DNA from: Myxococcota bacterium
Lineage (GTDB): Bacteria; Myxococcota_A; UBA9160; PR03
DNA length: 5,263 bases
Direction: 5' to 3'
NCBI GenBank assembly: GCA_030066475.1
Contig: JASJBO010000453.1
Location: forward strand, 1 to 5,263
The first letter of the stretch is position 1; the number at the start of each line of letters is the position of its first letter. Shown here one piece after another: positions 1 through 5,263 of the stretch. The translations under genes and the position numbers were made by a program. The notes below the pieces were generated by a model. That model was not told where the DNA came from and searched no databases. It saw only the letters and a list, made by a program, of their open reading frames with translations.

Positions 1-1
1 G

Positions 2-1288
2 CGGGCGCTGCCGGCCTGGCGGGCGCTGCCCGCGGCCGTGCGCGCGGCGAGCCTGCGCGCCTGGGCGGACGCGCTGCGCGGCGCGGGTGACGAGGTCGCG
101 ACGCTGCTCACCCGCGAGCAGGGCAAGCCGCTGGCCGAGGCGCGCGGCGAGGTGACCTATGCCGCGAGCTTCCTCGACTGGTTCGCGGAGGAGGCCCGGC
201 GCGCCTACGGCGAGGTGATCCCGTCCCCCCAGGCCGACGCGCGCATCCTGGTGCTGCGCCAGCCGGTGGGCGTGTGCGCGCTGGTCACGCCCTGGAACTT
301 CCCGGCGGCGATGATCACGCGCAAGGCCGGCGCGGCGCTGGCGGCCGGCTGCACGGTGGTGGCCAAGCCCGCGCCCGAGACCCCGCTCACCGCGCTGGCG
401 CTGGCGGCGCTGGCCGAGCGGGCCGGCATCCCGGCCGGCGTGCTGAACGTGGTCACGGGCGACGCCGCCACGATCGTGGGCGCGTGGATGCAGAGCCCCG
501 CCGTGCGCAAGGTCTCCTTCACCGGGTCGACCGAGGTGGGCCGGCTGCTGATGCGCCAGGCGGCCGACACCGTCAAGCGGATCTCGCTCGAGCTCGGCGG
601 CAACGCGCCGTTCGTGGTGTTCCCCGACGCCGACCTCGAGGCCGCGGTGGACGGCGCGATGGCCTCGAAGTTCCGCAACACCGGGCAGACCTGCGTGTGC
701 GCCAATCGCATCCTGGTGCACGACTCGCTCCATGACGCCTTCGCGGCCGCACTCGAGAAGCGGGTGCGCGCGCTGCGCGTGGGCCCGGGCCTCGAGGTCG
801 GGGCCGAGCAGGGCCCGCTGATCAACACCGAGGCGCTCGCCAAGGTCGAGACCCACCTGCGCGACGCCGTCGAGCGCGGCGCGCGCGTGGTGTGCGGCGG
901 CGCGCGCCACGCGCTGGGCGGGACCTTCTTCGAGCCGACGCTCGTCGTGGACGTGACGCCCGAGATGCAGATGACGCAGGAGGAGACCTTCGGGCCGGTC
1001 GCCCCGCTGCTTCGCTTCCGCGACGAGGACGAGGCAGTGGCGCTCGCCAACGACACGCCCTACGGCCTGGCCGCCTACGTCTACACCCGCGACCTGGGGC
1101 GCGCCTTCCGCGTGAGCGAGGCGCTCGAGGCGGGCATGGTCGCCGTCAACCAGGGCATCCTGTCGAACGAGGTCGCGCCCTTCGGCGGCGTGAAGCAGTC
1201 GGGCCTGGGACGCGAGGGCGCGCACCACGGACTCGAGGAGTACCTCGAGACCAAGTACCTGCTGTTGGCCGGGCTGGGAACGCCCTGA
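2..1288 (+). CDS. gabD: NAD(P)-dependent succinate-semialdehyde dehydrogenase, 5'-truncated by the window edge
   Basis: Oxidises succinate semialdehyde to succinate with NAD(P)+ in the cytosol, the last step of GABA degradation. The frame is open from base 2, and the first residues (RALPAWRALP) match the interior of GabD, so about 58 N-terminal residues, including the true start, lie outside the window; the GTG at 38 is an internal Val. Numbering from that Val, visible ALDH landmarks are VTPWNFPAA (83-91), VVAKPAPETP (107-116), FTGSTEVG (161-168), general-base Glu185 in LELGGN, nucleophile Cys219 (codon 692-694) in GQTCVCANR, EETFGP (315-320) and the GabD-typical C-terminus with SNEVAPFGG and SGLGREG (376-394). 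It follows E. coli GabD closely throughout and has a second cysteine two residues after the nucleophile. The KPA rather than KPSE coenzyme motif resembles E. coli GabD; coenzyme preference is not certain. A related semialdehyde such as glutarate semialdehyde is a possible alternative substrate. A 45-base gap separates it from the next gene. Confidence 0.94.
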   Translation, partial: RALPAWRALPAAVRAASLRAWADALRGAGDEVATLLTREQGKPLAEARGEVTYAASFLDWFAEEARRAYGEVIPSPQADARILVLRQPVGVCALVTPWNFPAAMITRKAGAALAAGCTVVAKPAPETPLTALALAALAERAGIPAGVLNVVTGDAATIVGAWMQSPAVRKVSFTGSTEVGRLLMRQAADTVKRISLELGGNAPFVVFPDADLEAAVDGAMASKFRNTGQTCVCANRILVHDSLHDAFAAALEKRVRALRVGPGLEVGAEQGPLINTEALAKVETHLRDAVERGARVVCGGARHALGGTFFEPTLVVDVTPEMQMTQEETFGPVAPLLRFRDEDEAVALANDTPYGLAAYVYTRDLGRAFRVSEALEAGMVAVNQGILSNEVAPFGGVKQSGLGREGAHHGLEEYLETKYLLLAGLGTP

Positions 1289-1321
1289 GGCGGGCGCCGC
1301 GACCGCTCGGGACGGACGAAC

Positions 1322-1329
1322 GGGAGGAG
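1322..1329 (+). promoter_or_regulatory. Strong Shine-Dalgarno sequence for the PLP lyase/decarboxylase gene
   Basis: The purine run GGGAGGAG ends four bases before the ATG at 1334; the GGAGG core is six bases from it. It is the only strong ribosome binding site in the window and fixes the start of the second gene. The two later genes lack an equally good site and start on overlapping stop codons instead. Confidence 0.8.
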
Positions 1330-1333
1330 CAAG

Positions 1334-2782
1334 ATGAGGATTCCGGAGCAGGGCTGGAGCCGCGAGCAGGTCTTCGAGCGACTCGAACGCTACCGCGAGC
1401 ACGACACGCCGTGGCGCGAGGGCCGCACCTGGGCCTACGTCTACGATCCGGGGGCCGAGGCCGAGAGCGTGATCAAGGACGCCTTCGCCAGCTACCTCTC
1501 CGAGAACGGCCTCGACCCCACCGCCTTCCCGAGCGCGCTCCAGATGGAGAACGAGGTGGTGGCGATGGCGGCGCGCCACCTGAACGGCGACGACGAGGTG
1601 GTGGGGAACTTCACGAGCGGCGGCACCGAGAGCCTGATCCTGGCGGTGAAGGCGGCGCGCGACTGGGCGCGCGAGAAGCGCCCGCACATCGACGTGCCCG
1701 AGATGGTGCTGCCCGAGACCGCGCACGCCTCGTTCCAGAAGGCGGGCCACTACCTGGGCGTGAAGCCGGTGATGGTGCCGGTCGATCCGCACACCTTCCG
1801 CGCCGACGTCGACGCGGTGCGCGACGCGGTCACCGACCGGACCGTGCTGCTGGTGGGCTCGGCGATCTCGTACGCGCACGGCGTGGTGGACCCGATCCGC
1901 GAGCTCGGCCAGCTCGCGCTCGAGCGCGACCTGCTGCTGCACGTCGACGGCTGCATGGGCGGCTTCCTGCTGCAGTACTTCGCGCGGCTGGGCGCGCCGG
2001 TTCCCGACTACGACTTCCGGGTGCCGGGCGTGACCTCGATCTCGATGGACCTGCACAAGTACGCCTTCGCGGCGAAGGGGGCCTCGACGATCCTCTACCG
2101 CAGCAAGGAGCTGCGCAAGTACCAGATGTACGCCTGTTCGAACTGGACGGGCTACACGGTGATCAACCCCACCGTGCAGAGCACCAAGTCGGCCGGTCCG
2201 ATCGCGGCGTCGTGGGCCGCGCTGCACTTCATCGGCGACGACGGCTACCTCGAGTTCACCCGCAAGGTGAAGGACGCCACCGACCACATCGTGGCCGCGA
2301 TCGACGAGCTGCCCGACCTGCGCCTGCTGGGCCGGCCCGACATGAACCTGTGCTGCTTCGCCTCGGACACGGTGAGCGTGTTCCACATCGCCGACGAGAT
2401 GAAGGAACGCGACTGGTACGTCCAGCCGCAGCTCGCCTACGGCTGCTCGCCCGAGAACATCCACCTCTCGATCAACCCCGAGAGCGTGCGCTGGGTGGAG
2501 CCGATGCTGGCCGACCTGGGCGAGTGCATCGAGAAGGCCCGCGCGCTGCCCTCCGGTGAGCTGGCGCCGAAGATCCAGGCGGCCTTCGGCGGTCTCGCGC
2601 CCGAGGACCTGGACGACGACGTGTTCGCCGGCATGCTCGCGATGGCGGGCGTCGACGGCACCAGCCTGCCGGGCCGCATGGCGGAGATCAACGAGGTGCT
2701 GAACGCCCTGCCGGTCCCGCTGCGCGAGCGCCTGCTGGTGGAGTACCTGAACGTGCTCTACCGCGGGCCGGGGTCGGTGTGA
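1334..2782 (+). CDS. Group II PLP-dependent lyase/decarboxylase, sphingosine-1-phosphate lyase-like
   Basis: A 482-residue cytosolic PLP enzyme of the fold-type I decarboxylase superfamily; similar proteins are often labelled aspartate aminotransferase family protein or pyridoxal-dependent decarboxylase. Seen: phosphate-cup motif TSGGTES (94-100), TAH with the ring-stacking His131 (129-131), HVDGCMGGF with cofactor Asp205 (203-211), and DLHKYAFAAKG with the Schiff-base Lys242 (codon 2057-2059) plus a second Lys248 six residues on, as in S1P lyases. The segment 276-306 (INPT...SAGPIAASWAAL...GDDGYLE) and the C-terminal tail (LP..LRERLLVEYLNVLY) also resemble S1P lyases. Unlike the eukaryotic enzymes there is no N-terminal membrane helix. 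Known relatives either cleave a phosphorylated long-chain base to an aldehyde and phosphoethanolamine, or decarboxylate amino acids such as glutamate. Adjacent aminotransferase and GabD genes favour an amino acid-derived substrate, but this is inference. The ATG is supported by the GGGAGGAG site, and the stop overlaps the next start by one base. Confidence 0.88.
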   Translation: MRIPEQGWSREQVFERLERYREHDTPWREGRTWAYVYDPGAEAESVIKDAFASYLSENGLDPTAFPSALQMENEVVAMAARHLNGDDEVVGNFTSGGTESLILAVKAARDWAREKRPHIDVPEMVLPETAHASFQKAGHYLGVKPVMVPVDPHTFRADVDAVRDAVTDRTVLLVGSAISYAHGVVDPIRELGQLALERDLLLHVDGCMGGFLLQYFARLGAPVPDYDFRVPGVTSISMDLHKYAFAAKGASTILYRSKELRKYQMYACSNWTGYTVINPTVQSTKSAGPIAASWAALHFIGDDGYLEFTRKVKDATDHIVAAIDELPDLRLLGRPDMNLCCFASDTVSVFHIADEMKERDWYVQPQLAYGCSPENIHLSINPESVRWVEPMLADLGECIEKARALPSGELAPKIQAAFGGLAPEDLDDDVFAGMLAMAGVDGTSLPGRMAEINEVLNALPVPLRERLLVEYLNVLYRGPGSV

Positions 2783-2784
2783 TG
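2779..2784 (+). other. TGATG stop/start overlap; alternative GTG one codon upstream
   Basis: The TGA of the PLP lyase gene (2780-2782) shares its last base with the ATG (2782-2784) of the aminotransferase gene, a typical translational coupling junction. A GTG at 2779 in the same frame would add one residue and make a four-base GTGA overlap. ATG is preferred; the protein is the same either way apart from one residue. No strong Shine-Dalgarno sequence precedes it, only a G-rich stretch (GCCGGGGTCGG), which fits re-initiation by the terminating ribosome. Confidence 0.7.
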
Positions 2785-4143
2785 GCGCCGGCCGACTCGC
2801 TCGGCGCGCTCGACCGCGCCCACGTCTTCCACCCCTACACGTCGATCGCCGCCCAGCAGGCCGGCGCGCCGCGCCTGTGGGCGGAGGGCAAGGGCGTCTG
2901 GGTCCGCGACGCCGCCGGGCGCGAGGTCCTGGACGCGATGGCGGGCCTGTGGTGCGTGGCCGCCGGCTACGGGCGCGACGAGATCGCCGAGGCGATGGCC
3001 GAGCAGGCGCGCCGGCTGGCCTACATGCACGGCTTCCTGGGCAACGCGAACGAGCCGGCGATCCGGCTCGCCGCGCGTCTCGCAGCGCTCACGCCGCCGG
3101 GGCTCGATCGCGCCTTCTTCTGCAACTCGGGCTCCGAGGCCAACGACACCGTCATCAAGCTCGTCTGGTACCACTGGAACCTGCGCGGGCGGCCCGAGAA
3201 GAAGAAGATCGTGTCGCGCCACGGCGGCTACCACGGCGTGACGCTGGGAGCGACCAGCCTCTCGGGCCTGCCCTACATGCACGCGCTCTTCGACGCGCCG
3301 CTGGAGCGCTTCGTCCACGTGCGCAAGCCGCACCTCTACCGCGAGGGTCGCCCCGGCGAGAGCGAGTCCGAGTTCGCGGCACGGCTGGCCGACGAGCTCG
3401 ACGCCACGATCCGGGCCGAGGGCCCCGACACGGTGGCCGCCTTCGTGGGCGAGCCGCTGATGGGCGCGGGCGGCGTGATCCCGCCGCCCGCCGGCTACTG
3501 GGAGGCCGTGCAGGAGGTGCTGCGTCGTCACGAGGTGCTGCTGGTCGCCGACGAGGTGATCTGCGGCTTCGGCCGGCTCGGCACCGCGTTCGGCTCGCAG
3601 CGCTACGGGATCGCGCCCGACTTGATGACCGTCGCCAAGGGCCTCACCAGCGCCTACTTCCCGGTCTCGGCGGCGGTGGTCTCCGAGCGCGTCTGGCAGG
3701 TGCTGGCGGACGGATCGGCCGAGCACGGACCGGTCGCGCACGGGCACACCACGAGCCTGCACCCGGTGGGTGCGGCGGCGGCGCTCGCGAACCTCGACAT
3801 CCTCGAACGGGAGGGCCTGCTGGAGCGCGCCGCGCGCGTCGGGCCGGGATTCCAGCGGCGCCTGCGCGAGGCGGTGGGCGACCACCCGTGGGTCGGCGAG
3901 GTGCGCGGCGAGGGACTGATCGCCGCGGTCGAGCTGGTCGCCGATCGCGCGACGCGCGAGCCGCTGCCGCCCGAGCAGCGCACCGGCCTGCGCCTGCACG
4001 AGCTGCTGCTCGAAGAGGGCCTGGTGTGCCGCGCGCTGGGCGACAGCCTGGCCTTCTCGCCGCCGCTGTGTATCGGCGAGGACGAGCTCGAGGAGGCGGT
4101 GCGGCGCTTCGCGCGTGGCCTCGACCGGCTCGCCGGCGCGTGA
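2782..4143 (+). CDS. Class III PLP-dependent omega-aminotransferase, probably GABA/putrescine:pyruvate type
   Basis: A 453-residue cytosolic transaminase, full length for the class, moving an amino group from an omega-amino acid or diamine to a keto acid. Landmarks: DAMAGLWCVAAGYGR (51-65), NSGSEANDTVIKL (115-127) for PLP phosphate binding, GGYHG (148-152), EPLMGAGGVIPPP (224-236), DEVICGFGR (257-265) with the cofactor-binding Asp257, and Lys286 in AKGLTSAY (codon 3637-3639), the Schiff-base lysine. These motifs, with GRPEKKKI (136-143), SLSGLP (159-164) and SPPLCI near the C-terminus, match the SpuC/plant GABA transaminase (POP2) branch, which mostly uses pyruvate. This makes GABA to succinate semialdehyde a plausible reaction, feeding the GabD enzyme upstream. 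The usual TYSGHP loop reads TTSLHP (323-328): the PLP-binding Thr323 is kept, but Tyr and Gly are replaced. Beta-alanine, putrescine or taurine as amino donor cannot be excluded. It overlaps the lyase gene by one base and the hydrolase gene by four. Confidence 0.9.
   Translation: MAPADSLGALDRAHVFHPYTSIAAQQAGAPRLWAEGKGVWVRDAAGREVLDAMAGLWCVAAGYGRDEIAEAMAEQARRLAYMHGFLGNANEPAIRLAARLAALTPPGLDRAFFCNSGSEANDTVIKLVWYHWNLRGRPEKKKIVSRHGGYHGVTLGATSLSGLPYMHALFDAPLERFVHVRKPHLYREGRPGESESEFAARLADELDATIRAEGPDTVAAFVGEPLMGAGGVIPPPAGYWEAVQEVLRRHEVLLVADEVICGFGRLGTAFGSQRYGIAPDLMTVAKGLTSAYFPVSAAVVSERVWQVLADGSAEHGPVAHGHTTSLHPVGAAAALANLDILEREGLLERAARVGPGFQRRLREAVGDHPWVGEVRGEGLIAAVELVADRATREPLPPEQRTGLRLHELLLEEGLVCRALGDSLAFSPPLCIGEDELEEAVRRFARGLDRLAGA
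4140..4143 (+). other. GTGA stop/start overlap coupling the aminotransferase and hydrolase genes
   Basis: The GTG (4140-4142) that best starts the DUF2817 gene overlaps the aminotransferase TGA (4141-4143). No good Shine-Dalgarno sequence sits at the right distance; the nearest purine-rich run (GAGGAGGCGG) is roughly 40 bases upstream. Start by translational coupling is therefore likely. The same frame stays open far upstream to 2877, but that part is Arg/Gly/Ala-rich and only mirrors the aminotransferase codons. Confidence 0.75.
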
Positions 4144-5216
4144 CGGGCGAGCGCTTCCCGCTCGGCTACGACGAGTGCCGCGCGCGCTTCCGGCACACTG
4201 CACATGAGGCTGGCGCCCGGCTGGAGGCCTGTCCGATCGGGGCGCGCGGGCCGCAGGGCCAGGCGCTCGCGATCGACGTCGCGCGGCTCGGCGCCGAGCG
4301 CGCGACGCGGGTGCTCTTGGTGCTGTCGGGAACGCACGGCATCGAGGGCTACGCCGGCTCGGTGCTCCAGCAGGAGCTGCTGGCCGAGACGCCGGCGCTC
4401 CCGGACGACGCGGCCCTGTTGCTCGTGCACGCCGTGAATCCCTGGGGCATGGCGTGGTGGCGGCGCCAGAACGAGTCGAACGTCGACCTCAACCGCAACT
4501 GGATCGAGCCGGGCCGGGGCCGCGAGAACCCCGGCTACCGCGAGCTGCACGCGTGGCTGTGCCCGGAGCGCTGCGACGAGGACTCCGAGCGCGCCTTCCT
4601 CGAGGCGGCGCAGAAGCTCGTCGCCGAGCGCGGCTACGCCTGGGTGAAGGACGCCGTGACGCGCGGACAGTACGAGTTCCCGGACGGGCTCTACTACGGC
4701 GGCGCGCGCCGCGAGGCCTCCACGGCCTTCCTGCGCCGCGTCTTCGCGCGCCACGTCGCGGGCGCCGTGGAGGCGCTCTGCATCGACCTCCACACCGGCC
4801 ACGGCGAGCACGGCAGCTACACGCTGCTCTCGAACGCCACGGCCGACAGCGAAGAGCACGCCTGGCTCGAGCGCTGCTTCGACCCCGAGCGGATCGAGGT
4901 GACGCGCGACAACCCGGACGCCAGCACGCCGGACAAGGAGGGGCAGCTCGCGCGCGGCGCGGCCGAGCTGCTGCCGGGCACGGCCTACCGCTCGGTCACC
5001 TTCGAGCTCGGCACGGTGGACGACATGCGCATGATCCTGGCCGAGCGCCAGGAGCACTGGCTCCACCGCCACGGCGACCGCGCGAGCGCCGAGGGCCGCG
5101 CCATCGCCTGGGAGCACCGCGTGTGCAGCATCCCCGACTCGCGCGAGTGGGAGGCAGCGGCGCGCGAGCACGGGCGGCGGGTGCTGGGGGATGGGATGGC
5201 GGGGCTGTTCGGGTAG
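4140..5216 (+). CDS. DUF2817 zinc hydrolase, M14 carboxypeptidase/deacylase-like
   Basis: A 358-residue protein of the DUF2817 family, related to M14 zinc carboxypeptidases and AstE/AspA-type deacylases. Expected chemistry is hydrolysis of an amide or peptide bond next to a free carboxylate; the substrate is unknown. Seen: SGTHGIEG (63-70), giving zinc ligands His66 and Glu69 (HxxE); HAVNPWGMAWWRRQNE (97-112); VDLNRNW (115-121), with the Asn-Arg pair that in M14 enzymes binds the substrate carboxylate; QYEFPDGLYYGG (177-188); IDLHTGHG (215-222), with third zinc ligand His218; and TFELGT (287-292), with the probable catalytic base Glu289. All zinc and catalytic positions appear intact. There is no signal peptide, so it should act in the cytosol. 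The GTG at 4140 is chosen because it overlaps the previous stop and gives a family-like length. Its place in the operon suggests it releases the amino acid or amine used by the other enzymes; this is inference. Confidence 0.87.
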   Translation: MTGERFPLGYDECRARFRHTAHEAGARLEACPIGARGPQGQALAIDVARLGAERATRVLLVLSGTHGIEGYAGSVLQQELLAETPALPDDAALLLVHAVNPWGMAWWRRQNESNVDLNRNWIEPGRGRENPGYRELHAWLCPERCDEDSERAFLEAAQKLVAERGYAWVKDAVTRGQYEFPDGLYYGGARREASTAFLRRVFARHVAGAVEALCIDLHTGHGEHGSYTLLSNATADSEEHAWLERCFDPERIEVTRDNPDASTPDKEGQLARGAAELLPGTAYRSVTFELGTVDDMRMILAERQEHWLHRHGDRASAEGRAIAWEHRVCSIPDSREWEAAAREHGRRVLGDGMAGLFG

Positions 5217-5263
5217 CGGCCGGAACGCCTCTACCGCCGCCGACGACTTCGACGGGCAAGACA

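Noticed and set aside
1..30. 12-base direct repeat GCGGGCGCTGCC at 1-12 and 19-30
   Set aside because: It lies in frame within gabD and encodes the RALPAWRALP segment; E. coli GabD has nearly the same peptide (RALPAWRAL), so it reflects protein sequence rather than a DNA element.
205..1056. 283-residue minus-strand open frame inside gabD
   Set aside because: Ser/Ala/Thr/Arg-rich shadow with no family resemblance; gabD motifs cover the whole stretch on the plus strand.
1303..1323. Imperfect inverted repeat CCGCTCG/CGAACGG with a seven-base loop just before the lyase gene, touching its ribosome binding site
   Set aside because: Only six of seven pairs match, and such short stems are common by chance in GC-rich DNA. 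It has no T-run, so it is not a terminator; a role in masking the ribosome binding site is possible but not supported.
892..2559. 555-residue plus-strand open frame spanning the gabD end and most of the lyase gene
   Set aside because: Arg/Gly/Ala-rich out-of-frame translation of two real genes, with no domain signature.
2758..4203. 481-residue minus-strand open frame opposite the aminotransferase gene
   Set aside because: It is Arg/Ala/Val/Gly/His-rich with no recognisable domain, and mirrors the codon bias of a clearly real plus-strand gene. Long antisense frames are expected at this GC content.
3654..5171. 505-residue minus-strand open frame opposite the aminotransferase end and the hydrolase
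   Set aside because: Low-complexity composition, no motifs, and it runs across two well-supported plus-strand genes and their junction.
5217..5263. Downstream tail as a possible terminator or new gene start
   Set aside because: No stable hairpin followed by a T-run, no Shine-Dalgarno plus start codon, and too short to judge; nothing supportable is visible.

Overview
The window is a compact, single-direction block of four plus-strand genes in very GC-rich DNA (about 70% by eye, with G or C at almost every third codon position). It suggests a high-GC bacterium. The style of the proteins and the codon use (GCG/GCC, CGC, GAG, CTG/CTC, TCG) would fit a myxobacterial, deltaproteobacterial or similar environmental lineage, but nothing here fixes the taxonomy. 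There is no sign of mobile elements, phage genes, RNA genes or CRISPR.

Layout: (i) 2-1288, a 5'-truncated NAD(P)-dependent succinate-semialdehyde dehydrogenase of the GabD type; (ii) a 45-base gap ending in a strong Shine-Dalgarno sequence; (iii) 1334-2782, a group II PLP enzyme of the sphingosine-1-phosphate lyase/amino acid decarboxylase type; (iv) 2782-4143, a class III omega-aminotransferase resembling GABA/putrescine:pyruvate transaminases; (v) 4140-5216, a DUF2817 zinc hydrolase of the M14 carboxypeptidase/deacylase type. The last three genes overlap by one base (TGATG) and four bases (GTGA), so they are almost certainly one translationally coupled operon, probably with gabD upstream. 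Bases 5217-5263 show no gene and no clear terminator. There is no gene-free stretch longer than 47 bases.

How the genes could work together (inference): the hydrolase frees an amino acid or amine from an amide or peptide-like conjugate; the PLP enzyme decarboxylates or cleaves it; the aminotransferase turns the resulting omega-amine into a semialdehyde with pyruvate as likely acceptor; and the dehydrogenase oxidises the semialdehyde to a carboxylic acid. If the substrate is glutamate, this is a GABA shunt with an unusual decarboxylase. The actual substrate cannot be read from sequence. All large minus-strand and alternative-frame ORFs are compositional shadows of these four genes.
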